A DNA stretch of 38,743 bases from positions 1 to 38,743 of the forward strand of contig DWWS01000019.1 in assembly GCA_019119595.1 (NCBI GenBank). The letters run 5' to 3'. Of this stretch, positions 1 through 6,896 are shown in pieces. Positions within the stretch are counted from its first letter, which is position 1, and each line of letters begins with the position of its first letter. This DNA comes from Candidatus Eisenbergiella merdavium. Lineage in GTDB: Bacteria; Bacillota; Clostridia; Lachnospirales; Lachnospiraceae. The position numbers and the translations under genes are program-made. A model generated the notes under the pieces. It had not been told where the DNA came from and did no database searches. It worked only from the letters and a program-made list of their open reading frames with translations.

Positions 1-294
1 AGGGGTCAGGATGATATCAGAAAAGCCCTCCATCGCGGCCTGCCTCGCCATGCGGATGCTCTGCTCCATGGAGGCGGAGCCGTCGTCCACGCCAGGCAGG
101 ATATGCGTGTGGATGTCTATATATCCATGGATATCTATATATCCATGGATATCTGTATATCCATGGACATCTGCGTATCCACGGATACCGGCGGAGCTAT
201 GGACATCCACGTATCCATGAGCGGATGCGCTTTTGCTGATATCAGCATGGCCGCTGTTTTTCTGTGTTCCGATCGTATCCATCCCTCCCGTCAC
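1..294 (-). CDS. CpsB/YwqE-like PHP-family tyrosine-protein phosphatase, 5' part only
   Basis: Read from a GTG at 294, the frame stays open for 98 codons to the left edge, so only the N-terminus is present. Residues 60-72 read [13 protein letters not shown], followed by a helix ending DIILTP; this is the N-terminal metal-binding signature of the PHP-fold CpsB/CapC/YwqE phosphatases, which dephosphorylate the tyrosine kinase that controls capsule or exopolysaccharide assembly. In the family this motif normally lies within the first ten or so residues; here about 56 extra residues precede it, largely hexapeptide repeats (separate entry). The GTG overlaps the TGA of the upstream XRE gene as GTGA, and GGAGG lies 10 nt before it inside that gene, so translation is probably coupled. 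An ATG at 282 is possible but its GGAGGG would abut the start codon. The context suggests the head of a polysaccharide operon continuing leftwards. The family call is firm; the start is likely. Confidence 0.82.
   Translation of the reverse strand, partial: MTGGMDTIGTQKNSGHADISKSASAHGYVDVHSSAGIRGYADVHGYTDIHGYIDIHGYIDIHTHILPGVDDGSASMEQSIRMARQAAMEGFSDIILTP
109..252 (-). repeat. 18-nt in-frame tandem repeat encoding GYxD[I/V]H units
   Basis: Eight consecutive 18-nt blocks in the frame of the CpsB-like gene translate as [48 protein letters not shown]. The four blocks at 109-180 are nearly identical in DNA; 199-216 is a fifth clear copy and the rest are degenerate. The last block supplies the first half of the DIHTH metal-binding motif, so the array looks like repeated duplication of the start of the PHP motif itself. 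Neighbouring blocks also create the palindrome ATATCCATGGATAT every 18 bp. Confidence 0.9.
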
Positions 295-659
295 TGTTTT
301 TCTTCCTCCACCGTTATCCTTTCCATAAAAAGGAACAGCATCTGCAGGCAGTAGTCCTGCTTTTCCGGAGAAAGCCTGCTGAGACCGGAAAGGAGAAGCC
401 TCTTTTTGTCCGAATTCACTTCTCCCTTCTCCCCATAGATCAGGTAATCCATGGTAAAGCCGTACAGCTTCGACAGGCTGATGAGCGTCTCCACGCTCAT
501 CCCGCAGGAACCGCGTTCGATATCCGAATAATATTTCTCTGTCAGGCCGCACCGTTCGGCCACTTCTCTCCTGGTCCAGCCATAACGCAGCCGCCATTTT
601 TTCAGCCGCGTGCCGGCCGCTGACCTGTCATAAAAAAGCTTTTCTCTCTTCTTTTGCAT
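291..659 (-). CDS. XRE-family helix-turn-helix regulator
   Basis: The 122-residue protein has a Cro/CI-type HTH at about residues 15-72 ([22 protein letters not shown] is the core, helices 2 and 3), followed by a short helical C-terminal region without a ligand domain I recognise. It should bind DNA as a dimer. The ATG at 659 is preceded by purine-rich sequence with GGAAAG about 13 nt upstream, a weak site. Its stop codon overlaps the start of the CpsB-like gene, so it probably regulates that polysaccharide locus and itself. A dyad element lies 26 nt upstream of its start and a second copy stands further right in the same control region; both are good candidates for its operator. HTH identity is clear; targets are inferred. 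Confidence 0.85.
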   Translation of the reverse strand: MQKKREKLFYDRSAAGTRLKKWRLRYGWTRREVAERCGLTEKYYSDIERGSCGMSVETLISLSKLYGFTMDYLIYGEKGEVNSDKKRLLLSGLSRLSPEKQDYCLQMLFLFMERITVEEEKQ

Positions 660-684
660 AAACGTCTTATCTCTTTCCTTTTTC

Positions 685-711
685 TTTCGTAAAATATCTA
701 CTTTTATGAAA
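685..711. promoter_or_regulatory. Dyad element, copy 1 (candidate XRE operator)
   Basis: Arms TTTCGTAAAA and TTTTATGAAA are inverted copies (9 of 10 positions) separated by the 7-nt spacer TATCTAC. The element lies just upstream of the XRE gene. A near-identical sequence (29 of 30 nt including flank) occurs in inverted orientation at 1035-1064. Shared placement in front of two transcription units argues for a regulator binding site. Confidence 0.6.
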
Positions 712-977
712 ACAGGAATGAAAATCCCGGTATTTCCGGCTTTTTTCTTAGCGATTTCTGCTCTGTGAATTGAATTTGACGGCGCATTTTTGTTTTATTC
801 CGGCGAAGCTGCTTCTGCCATCTCATTTTTCTCTTCTGTCTTTCTGCGTTTACGGCTGTCGCGTAGCTGACGGCTTTGACCACGATTTTGACGGCTTATT
901 TTTTTCGATTTTGAATTTTTTGTCACTTTTTAACTTTTAATCCGTTTTTAAACGTAAAATATTGATGTTTTTAAGCC

Positions 978-1006
978 TTGCCAAAACAAAATAAAGAACA
1001 TATAAT
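978..1006 (+). promoter_or_regulatory. Sigma-A promoter P1 (TTGCCA-17-TATAAT)
   Basis: TTGCCA at 978-983 and TATAAT at 1001-1006 have exact 17-nt spacing. Transcription would start near 1013 and pass straight through the second dyad element (1038-1064), placing that element about 25 nt downstream of the start, a typical roadblock position for a repressor. Confidence 0.7.
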
Positions 1007-1037
1007 AGGGAAAGAGTGATTTATCCTGTCGATTTGT

Positions 1038-1064
1038 TTTCATAAAAGTAGATATTTGACGAAA
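1038..1064. promoter_or_regulatory. Dyad element, copy 2 (candidate XRE operator)
   Basis: Arms TTTCATAAAA and TTTGACGAAA pair at 8 of 10 positions around the spacer GTAGATA. The element is an inverted copy of 685-711, with a perfect 23-nt core match (1035-1057 against 692-714). It lies downstream of P1 and upstream of P2. Confidence 0.6.
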
Positions 1065-1137
1065 AAATTCCATCTTTTTTACAAAAAAAGGCATGTTTTT
1101 CCCCGTCTTCAAGTCCTGACGCCTCCTGCGCCCAGCC

Positions 1138-1166
1138 TTTACAACCCTACTTCCACCATGTAAAAT
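1138..1166 (+). promoter_or_regulatory. Sigma-A promoter P2 (TTTACA-17-TAAAAT) for the SPFH gene
   Basis: TTTACA at 1138-1143 and TAAAAT at 1161-1166 are separated by 17 nt. The predicted leader is about 60 nt to the ATG at 1236, with GAGGAGG 8-9 nt before it. This gives the SPFH gene tandem promoters, only the upstream one being followed by a dyad element. Confidence 0.6.
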
Positions 1167-1235
1167 AGAACCGGACGCAGCATATCTGGAGCACCCCATT
1201 GCTGCCCGAAACGACTTGCAGAGGAGGATCTCATC

Positions 1236-2321
1236 ATGGGATTATTTGGTAAAAACGCCGGGACTGGTCAGGACGGATCCAGGCACTGGGCGAATGTCAT
1301 TAAAAATTCAGGCCCCGGCGGGCTTTTGCTCTGGCGTCAGCCGGAGGAGGATTTCAATACGAATTCTACTCTGGTCGTCATGCCCGGGGAAAGCGCGGTC
1401 TTTGTGTCGCAGGGCAAAATCGAGCAGGTATTTGAAAGCGGTACCTACCGGCTTTCCACCCGCAACTATCCCTTTATCACCCGACTTTGCAGCGTTTTTA
1501 CCGGCGGTGTCAGCACCTTTCACTGCATCGTTTATTTTGTACGGAAATCTGACAGCCAGGAAATCCGCTGGGGAACTGCCACACCCATTCAGGTACGGGA
1601 CAAGGTCTGGGGCATCTGCACCTCCGCCAGAGCCAGAGGCGCTTACCGGGTCCGCATTGAAAATCCGACGGTATTTTTGGAAAAGCTGATCGGCAGCAAT
1701 ATTCCGTTTCAGTTTCAGGAGCAACTGGAGCAATATTTTTCCAGGGAATTCCAGTCCAGGATCAAAAGCGCCATTTCCAGATTTCTGAACAGCCGTCAGG
1801 AAGAGCTGATCGGGATCGATGCGTTTCTGGACGAGCTTTCCGGGCAGATCACCCCTTACATAGACGAAGCGCTTGTGGAATATGGCCTGAAATGCGTGAA
1901 ATTTTCTCTGGCAGGACTGGACATTGATACCGGAAAATATGACGCTATCGACCAGTCCCAGATCGATTCCATCCGCAGGGAAAAGCTGGCCCGGGGAGAT
2001 AAGGCAGCCATGGATGTGCTTGGCAGCGACTGGAACCGTCAGAAGGCAGCGGATATTCTCGGGGATCTTGCCAGGAATCCCGGTTCTGCCGGAACCGTGG
2101 CAGGCGCAGGCATAGGGATGGGAATGGCCGCCGGAAACGTCCTGGGAAGCATAGCCGGGCAACTGTTTTCCGCTGCATCCGCCCCACCGGAGGAGCCGGT
2201 TCCCGCCGCTTCTGCAGACCCGGTGGAAACGCTCGGAAAATTAAAAAAGCTACTGGATGCGGGACTGATCGAGCAAAGCGAATATGATGAAAAGAAAAAA
2301 GAGATTTTAAGCCGGTTATAA
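1236..2321 (+). CDS. SPFH (Band 7)-domain protein with C-terminal SHOCT domain
   Basis: The 361-residue protein resembles the YdjI/'virion core' type of SPFH proteins. Roughly residues 20-240 form the SPFH fold (VVMPGESAVFVSQGKIEQVFESGTY near the N-terminus). A glycine/alanine-rich low-complexity stretch follows at about 285-325, and the last ~30 residues (ETLGKLKKLLDAGLIEQSEY and onward) form a SHOCT domain, a short motif that often mediates oligomerisation. There is no signal peptide or obvious transmembrane segment, so it is probably a cytoplasmic or membrane-associated oligomeric scaffold; in other Firmicutes such proteins are linked to envelope stress. The start is set by GAGGAGG just upstream. 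It is convergent with the LRR gene and shares a hairpin terminator with it. Function beyond scaffolding is not known. Confidence 0.85.
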   Translation: MGLFGKNAGTGQDGSRHWANVIKNSGPGGLLLWRQPEEDFNTNSTLVVMPGESAVFVSQGKIEQVFESGTYRLSTRNYPFITRLCSVFTGGVSTFHCIVYFVRKSDSQEIRWGTATPIQVRDKVWGICTSARARGAYRVRIENPTVFLEKLIGSNIPFQFQEQLEQYFSREFQSRIKSAISRFLNSRQEELIGIDAFLDELSGQITPYIDEALVEYGLKCVKFSLAGLDIDTGKYDAIDQSQIDSIRREKLARGDKAAMDVLGSDWNRQKAADILGDLARNPGSAGTVAGAGIGMGMAAGNVLGSIAGQLFSAASAPPEEPVPAASADPVETLGKLKKLLDAGLIEQSEYDEKKKEILSRL

Positions 2322-2342
2322 GACAAAAATTTCTTCAGAAAA

Positions 2343-2374
2343 AAAGAGGCGCCTCAATCTGCAGACGCCTCTTT
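2343..2374. terminator. Bidirectional terminator between convergent SPFH and LRR genes
   Basis: Perfect 9-bp stem AAAGAGGCG (2343-2351) with CGCCTCTTT (2366-2374). The A- and T-rich flanks on both sides suit termination in both directions. Confidence 0.75.
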
Positions 2375-2388
2375 GCCTATACATTTTT

Positions 2389-4323
2389 TCAGCGCACCAC
2401 CGTCACAGACGGCCCCAACGCCTCATAATTGGACACCGGGTTATCGGTTCCCGTCACCTGCTTCAGATTCTGCAAAGCAGAAAGCGGCGACACATCGCTG
2501 ACATAGTTATCAGAAAAATCAATGGTTTCCAAAGCCCCCATCTCACGGGCAAAATTCAGATCCGTCAGCTCATTTTCCCTGATGGAAAGATGCTTTAAGC
2601 TTTTGAGCCGTCCCAGAAAATCCAGGTGCTCAGAAAACGTCACATCGTCCCAATCCACATAAATAATACCGCCTCCGCCGGAAACCGTAACATTCTCATA
2701 CAGCTTCAGATGATCCGCCTGAAGCTCTTCCAGAATGGTATTTTCCTGAATTTTATCAAAATTGATTTCCGCACTCATACCGGAAATATTCAGCCGCTTT
2801 AGGGCCGGAAGATTAAAGATCCCGGAAAGGTCGTCATAGGTTTCTGTTCCGGAAAGGTTTACTTCTTCCAGAGACGTCATTTCCGGAATAAAGCTGTAAT
2901 CCCGCTCCGTGGAAACAAAGCTGGTACAGGTCAGAGATCTTAAGCTTCCCAGACCAGAGAATACCGACGGATCGGACACCTGGCAGCTATCGAGAGTCAA
3001 TGCTTCCAGACCGGACAGGCTTTTCAAAAAGCTCATATTCTGGAAGCCTTCCAAATAGAGCTCTTTTAGCCGGGCCAGACCGGAAAGATCCGGCTCCGGA
3101 CATCCATAGGGAAGATCCAGACGAAGGGTTTCCAATCCGGTCAGTCCGGACACTGCGGAAAGATCCTTAACCTCATCACACATCACAATGGACAAAGCCT
3201 TCAGACCGGAACAGTCCTTCAGGGCATCCAAAGTCAGCATAGCCCCATTAGAAAGACTTAAGCTCGCCAGCTCCGGCAGTCTGGAAATAAAACCGATGTC
3301 CCTCAGATTTTCCGAGGAGATGGACAGCTCCTTCAGTCCTGTCAACATGCCAAGCACGGAAAAGTCCATGGAAAGACTTCCGGATTCCAAAGCCAGGGAT
3401 TCCAGCGAGGTCCCCTGAATCATCACCTTGGGGTCTGCCAGTTCTCCATGGATGACCAGCTTTTTCAGCGCCGGAAACCGTTCGACACCGGAAAGATCGA
3501 ACGAGGAGCTTAAGCTCCTGATTTCTTCCAGTTTTTCCGGTTCCTCCACCACCGCTTCAATCTCTGTCAGGCTTCCAAAATATCCGGAAATTCCCCGGAT
3601 GGATAGCCCCGCTAAATCTCCCGCCTGCAGGCTTTGGCTTGTATTCAGGTAAACCAGACCCGAAAACGCGGGCAGACAGGACAGATCCGCCTCAGAATAT
3701 GTATCGCGGGAAAAGGATTCCCAGACCAGCTCCGCCTCTGCATTCTCCGCCGGATCCTCAAAGCTGTATCCGATCCTTCGCACATCAACCGTGGAAGAAA
3801 AGGACAACTGACGGATTCCCGCCAGCTCTGCCGCAGTGACCTCCTCCGCCGGCCGGTCAAACACAGCCTGGCAAAAAGCTGCAAGCAGCGGATCCTCTTT
3901 CAGCTTCTCCAGGGCGGCGGCAGCGGAATCCGCCGCTTCTGACTCCTGGGCCGGCAGGCCGTTTTCCTCTGCGGCAGCCTCCGTCTGTTCCGAGTTCTCA
4001 CTGCTCCCAGAAAACGTCCTTAGTCCGTACAGAACGCCGAACACGGCAACGATCAAAACCATCACCGCAGCCGCCCGTTTTCCCGCAGCCGCTTTCTGTT
4101 CAGTCCCGGCTTTCTGTCCAGTCCCAATCCTCTGTCCTGTCCCGATCTTCTGCGAAGGCCTGTTCTCTGTGTATTGGAACTGAGACTGCCGGTGCGCATT
4201 TCCCCGGTTATTCTCCAAGGTATACCGGGTGTGGCAATATTCACATTCCGCCACATCAGGATTAAGCTCGTCTATTTTCAAACTTCCACCGCAGGCGCTG
4301 CATTTCAGCTCTGTCAATTTCAT
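2389..4323 (-). CDS. Zinc-ribbon, single-TM, leucine-rich-repeat protein
   Basis: The 644-residue protein has three parts. Residues 1-35 hold a zinc ribbon with cysteines 8, 11, 27 and 30 (CxxC pairs). Residues 55-83 are a basic linker with hexapeptide repeats. Residues 84-101 are one hydrophobic helix, followed by an acidic Ser/Glu stalk and from about 180 to the end a long series of leucine-rich repeats (LxxLxLxxN-like, e.g. LKHLSIRENELTDLNF). The expected topology is N-terminal zinc ribbon in the cytoplasm and LRR domain outside the cell. LRR ectodomains bind proteins or glycans; the ligand here is unknown. AGGAGG precedes the ATG by about 10 nt. It is monocistronic, with its own promoter and terminator. 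I know of no assigned function for this architecture. Confidence 0.8.
   Translation of the reverse strand: MKLTELKCSACGGSLKIDELNPDVAECEYCHTRYTLENNRGNAHRQSQFQYTENRPSQKIGTGQRIGTGQKAGTEQKAAAGKRAAAVMVLIVAVFGVLYGLRTFSGSSENSEQTEAAAEENGLPAQESEAADSAAAALEKLKEDPLLAAFCQAVFDRPAEEVTAAELAGIRQLSFSSTVDVRRIGYSFEDPAENAEAELVWESFSRDTYSEADLSCLPAFSGLVYLNTSQSLQAGDLAGLSIRGISGYFGSLTEIEAVVEEPEKLEEIRSLSSSFDLSGVERFPALKKLVIHGELADPKVMIQGTSLESLALESGSLSMDFSVLGMLTGLKELSISSENLRDIGFISRLPELASLSLSNGAMLTLDALKDCSGLKALSIVMCDEVKDLSAVSGLTGLETLRLDLPYGCPEPDLSGLARLKELYLEGFQNMSFLKSLSGLEALTLDSCQVSDPSVFSGLGSLRSLTCTSFVSTERDYSFIPEMTSLEEVNLSGTETYDDLSGIFNLPALKRLNISGMSAEINFDKIQENTILEELQADHLKLYENVTVSGGGGIIYVDWDDVTFSEHLDFLGRLKSLKHLSIRENELTDLNFAREMGALETIDFSDNYVSDVSPLSALQNLKQVTGTDNPVSNYEALGPSVTVVR
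4078..4149 (-). repeat. 18-nt in-frame tandem repeat in the LRR-protein linker
   Basis: Four 18-nt blocks encode KIGTGQ, RIGTGQ, KAGTEQ and KAAAGK; the first three are clearly related in DNA and the fourth is diverged. A preceding block (ENRPSQ, 4150-4167) keeps the period and the final Q. The array lies between the zinc ribbon and the transmembrane helix, where length change would be tolerated. Confidence 0.85.
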
Positions 4324-4364
4324 ATATGGTCTTCCTCCTGCCGGGCTTAACTGTCAGGCTTTCC

Positions 4365-4412
4365 TGTTCTTTTGCCTGGCTGTTCTTTTGCCTGGCTGTT
4401 CTTTTGCCTGGC
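4365..4412 (-). repeat. 16-nt tandem repeat, three perfect copies, in the LRR-gene leader
   Basis: TGTTCTTTTGCCTGGC (plus strand) is repeated three times without mismatch. With the promoter at 4424-4452 the array would begin within a few nucleotides of the transcript's 5' end. The 16-nt period is not a multiple of three, consistent with a non-coding position. Confidence 0.9.
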
Positions 4413-4423
4413 ACATGATAGAT

Positions 4424-4452
4424 ATTATAGCAGAGTTTGAGGAAGTTGAACA
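4424..4452 (-). promoter_or_regulatory. Promoter for the LRR gene (TGTTCA-17-TATAAT)
   Basis: On the minus strand, TGTTCA (4452-4447) and a perfect TATAAT (4429-4424) are 17 nt apart. The transcript would start near 4417, giving a leader of about 95 nt that carries the three 16-nt repeats. Confidence 0.6.
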
Positions 4453-4469
4453 GAATAAAGAAAGGGAAC

Positions 4470-4520
4470 ACACGACAAACGCATGAATGGTTCTGACATC
4501 CATTCATGCGCTTGTCGTGT
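4470..4520. other. Long inverted repeat upstream of the LRR promoter
   Basis: Arms of about 20 nt (4470-4490 and 4500-4520) pair with one mismatch around a 9-nt loop; the inner part is CGCATGAATGG. It lacks a good T-tract on either strand, so it may be an operator, a weak terminator or the end of a lost mobile element. Confidence 0.55.
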
Positions 4521-4754
4521 TTGTCTGATATTCCTTATATTTTTCCGGAAACCTGCCGTACTGATTTGAGCACTATACGAGTGCTACGAACGTACTTCTT
4601 CTCCTTCTATACTCTCCCAATAAAAATCAGTAAATCAAGAAATGGCCTATTTTCAGGCTCTTTCCAAAGTGTAACAGTGGTTGGAACATAGCTTTTCTTT
4701 GCTTTTGCACCAACCATCATTTTTAAAATTTTTATTCCTCTTTTTGCAAATAAA
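4521..4754. other. AT-rich non-coding stretch, possible gene remnant
   Basis: I see no gene with clear support here. The minus strand has a 37-codon ORF (4720-4607) starting with two ATGs, with AGAGG about 15 nt upstream, followed by TAG and a further short open stretch in the same frame. The base composition differs from the flanking genes. It may be a decayed gene or mobile-element fragment; I do not recognise the translation. Confidence 0.3.
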
Positions 4755-4808
4755 AAAAGTGGCAGCAACACCATAAATCATTGATTTTACAGTGTTTTTG
4801 CCACTTTT
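4755..4808 (-). terminator. Terminator of the IscU-like/GGGtGRT operon
   Basis: Arms at 4755-4771 and 4792-4808 form a 17-bp stem with two mismatches. On the minus strand the second arm runs into TTTTTTT, a classic intrinsic terminator about 55 nt past the GGGtGRT stop codon. Confidence 0.85.
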
Positions 4809-4862
4809 GGTTCACTTTATTTATGAATATTTTCAGATTTTATGCGTAAATCATGCAGAAAA

Positions 4863-5873
4863 TCAGAACTTCCCGGCGTTCGCCGCTTCCTCAATGCTAA
4901 CCGCAACCGCCACAGTCATACCAACCATCGGATTATTTCCAGCGCCGATCAGTCCCATCATTTCCACATGCGCGGGAACGGAGGAAGAACCTGCGAACTG
5001 CGCATCGGAATGCATACGGCCCATGGTATCGGTCATGCCGTAGGAAGCAGGGCCTGCAGCCATGTTGTCGGGATGAAGGGTACGGCCCGTGCCGCCGCCG
5101 GAGGCAACGGAGAAGTACTTCTTGCCCTGCTCGATGCACTCCTTCTTGTAGGTTCCTGCAACGGGATGCTGGAATCTGGTGGGGTTGGTGGAGTTTCCGG
5201 TGATGGAAACGTCAACGCCTTCCTTGTGCATGATGGCAACGCCTTCACACACATCGTTCGCGCCGTAGCAGTTTACCTTCGCGCGGAGTCCGTCGGAATA
5301 GGACTTGCGGAATACTTCCGTAACGGTATTGGTATAGGGATCATACTCGGTCTCCACGAAGGTGAAGCCGTTGATCCTGGAGATGATCTGAGCCGCATCT
5401 TTTCCAAGGCCGTTCAGGATAACTCTCAGGGGTTTCTTACGAACCTTGTTCGCCTTCTCAGCGATGCCGATCGCGCCTTCCGCAGCGGCGAAGGACTCAT
5501 GTCCGGCCAGGAAGCAGAAGCACTCGGTATCCTCTTCCAGAAGCATCTTGCCCAGATTTCCGTGTCCCAGACCTACCTTACGGGTATCTGCAACGGAACC
5601 GGGGATACAGAAAGCCTGAAGGCCTTCTCCAATGGCTGCCGCCGCATCGGCTGCTCTTCTGCAGTCCTTCTTGATGGCGATCGCAGCGCCTACGATATAT
5701 GCCCAGCATGCGTTCTCAAAGCAGATGGGCTGAATCTTTTTCACCTGATCATACACGTCAAGGCCGGCATCCTTCGTGATCTTCTCCGCTTCTTCCAGAG
5801 AAGCAATGCCGTAGCTGTTCAGAACGGCATTGATCTTATCAATACGTCTTTCATAGGATTCAAATAAAGCCAT
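4863..5873 (-). CDS. GGGtGRT protein, partner of an IscU-like scaffold
   Basis: The 336-residue protein carries GGGTGRT at 259-265, the motif for which the family is named, followed by a conserved block (HVEMMGLIGAGNNPMVGMTV, about 302-321). It has nine cysteines, including C118-x-C120, C202 and C209. No transmembrane helix or signal is visible, so it is cytoplasmic. It lies 15 nt downstream of an IscU-like gene with a GGAGG site before the ATG, so the two are co-transcribed and translated together. As far as I know the biochemical function of the family is undetermined; the partner suggests a role in iron-sulfur or other thiol/metal chemistry. The family call rests on the motif and the neighbour. 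Confidence 0.88.
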   Translation of the reverse strand: MALFESYERRIDKINAVLNSYGIASLEEAEKITKDAGLDVYDQVKKIQPICFENACWAYIVGAAIAIKKDCRRAADAAAAIGEGLQAFCIPGSVADTRKVGLGHGNLGKMLLEEDTECFCFLAGHESFAAAEGAIGIAEKANKVRKKPLRVILNGLGKDAAQIISRINGFTFVETEYDPYTNTVTEVFRKSYSDGLRAKVNCYGANDVCEGVAIMHKEGVDVSITGNSTNPTRFQHPVAGTYKKECIEQGKKYFSVASGGGTGRTLHPDNMAAGPASYGMTDTMGRMHSDAQFAGSSSVPAHVEMMGLIGAGNNPMVGMTVAVAVSIEEAANAGKF

Positions 5874-5888
5874 TTTCGCTACCTCCTC

Positions 5889-6581
5889 TTATTCCTTTCT
5901 GGGATCAATGATCTTAACCGCATCGTCAACGCGTCCGTACTGGCCTTTTGCCTTCTCATACGCCGTGTTGGGGTCGTCGCCCTTCTTGATGAAGTCGGTC
6001 ATCTTTCCAAGGCTTACATACTGGTAGCCGATGATCTGGTCGTCCGCGTCAAGAGCGATGCCCGTCACATAGCCTTCGGCCATTTCCAGATAACGGGGGC
6101 CCTTCTTCAGCGTGCCGTACATGGTTCCAACCTGGCTTCTTAAGCCCTTTCCAAGATCCTCAAGGCCCGCGCCGACAGGAAGTCCGTCCTCAGAGAAAGC
6201 GCTCTGGGTTCTGCCGTAAGCGATCTGCAGGAAAAGCTCTCTCATAGCGGTGTTGATCGCGTCGCACACAAGGTCTGTATTTAAAGCTTCCAGAACGGTT
6301 CTTCCCGGAAGGATCTCAGCCGCCATGGCTGCGGAATGGGTCATGCCGGAGCATCCGATGGTCTCCACCAGAGCCTCCTGGATGATGCCCTCTTTCACAT
6401 TCAGGGTCAGCTTGCAGGCGCCCTGCTGAGGAGCACACCAGCCAACACCGTGGGTCAGGCCGGAAATATCCTTAACCTCTTTGGCCTTTACCCATTTCGC
6501 TTCTTCGGGGATCGGAGCACAGCCGTGAGCAACGCCTTGTGCCACTGGACACATTTCTTCAACTTCTTTTGAATAGATCAT
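5889..6581 (-). CDS. IscU/NifU-like iron-sulfur cluster assembly scaffold
   Basis: The 230-residue protein resembles the IscU fold: residues 49-90 read WCAPQQGACKLTL, a spacer, then ETIGCSGMTHSAAMAAEIL, which matches the family's second-cysteine region. Cysteines at 11, 21, 49, 56, 77 and 106 are available as ligands. It is longer than canonical IscU (about 130 residues), with an added C-terminal domain from roughly 140 (GTLKKGPRYLEMAEGYVTG). AAGGAG stands 7 nt before the ATG. No cysteine desulfurase is nearby, so it is unlikely to be the housekeeping SUF/ISC scaffold and probably works with the adjacent GGGtGRT protein. Confidence 0.85.
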   Translation of the reverse strand: MIYSKEVEEMCPVAQGVAHGCAPIPEEAKWVKAKEVKDISGLTHGVGWCAPQQGACKLTLNVKEGIIQEALVETIGCSGMTHSAAMAAEILPGRTVLEALNTDLVCDAINTAMRELFLQIAYGRTQSAFSEDGLPVGAGLEDLGKGLRSQVGTMYGTLKKGPRYLEMAEGYVTGIALDADDQIIGYQYVSLGKMTDFIKKGDDPNTAYEKAKGQYGRVDDAVKIIDPRKE

Positions 6582-6896
6582 GTGAAAACTCCTTTCGATA
6601 TGTAGATTGTTTCAGCAGACGGAAGATATGCCGGATATCCCCCGCCGACAGGGCCGCATGCCGCCGGATGGCCGCAGACCGCCTGTCCCCAATCGTTCGT
6701 TCTATTTTCTCACATTTCCATGCAAAAATCCAGCCCTTTTGAAAAAAATTGTCAAAAGAGCCGGACTTCATAAACGGCCGCACTGCGGCGGATATCCAAT
6801 TTTTTTACGTAAGCATCATACGGTCGCACAACGACCGATTTTCTTTTTCTTTACGTAAGCATCATACGGTCGCACAACGACCGCTCTTCTTTTTCC
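6582..6896. other. Intergenic region between the ABC operon and the IscU-like gene
   Basis: The 315-nt gap holds the 46-nt repeats at its right end, a short GC hairpin near 6777-6790, and a minus-strand TTGACA at 6755-6750 whose matching -10 is weak (TGGATT, 6732-6727). The IscU-like operon probably starts here, but the promoter is only partly supported. Confidence 0.4.

Larger units (their letters stand above)
660..1235. other. Non-coding control region between the divergent XRE and SPFH genes
   Basis: This 576-nt stretch has no convincing ORF. It is clearly more AT-rich than its surroundings. It holds the two dyad elements, two plus-strand promoters, and three scattered TGACGGC words (777-783, 868-874, 889-895) of unknown meaning. 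I could not identify a strong minus-strand promoter for the XRE gene. Confidence 0.6.

Noticed and set aside
685..1064. A 380-bp MITE bounded by terminal inverted repeats
   Set aside because: The repeats are internally dyadic like operators, there is no clear target-site duplication, and the interior holds functional-looking promoters.
4607..4720. A 37-residue small protein on the minus strand
   Set aside because: AGAGG is too far from the start, composition is AT-rich, and I recognise no homology; kept only as a possible remnant.
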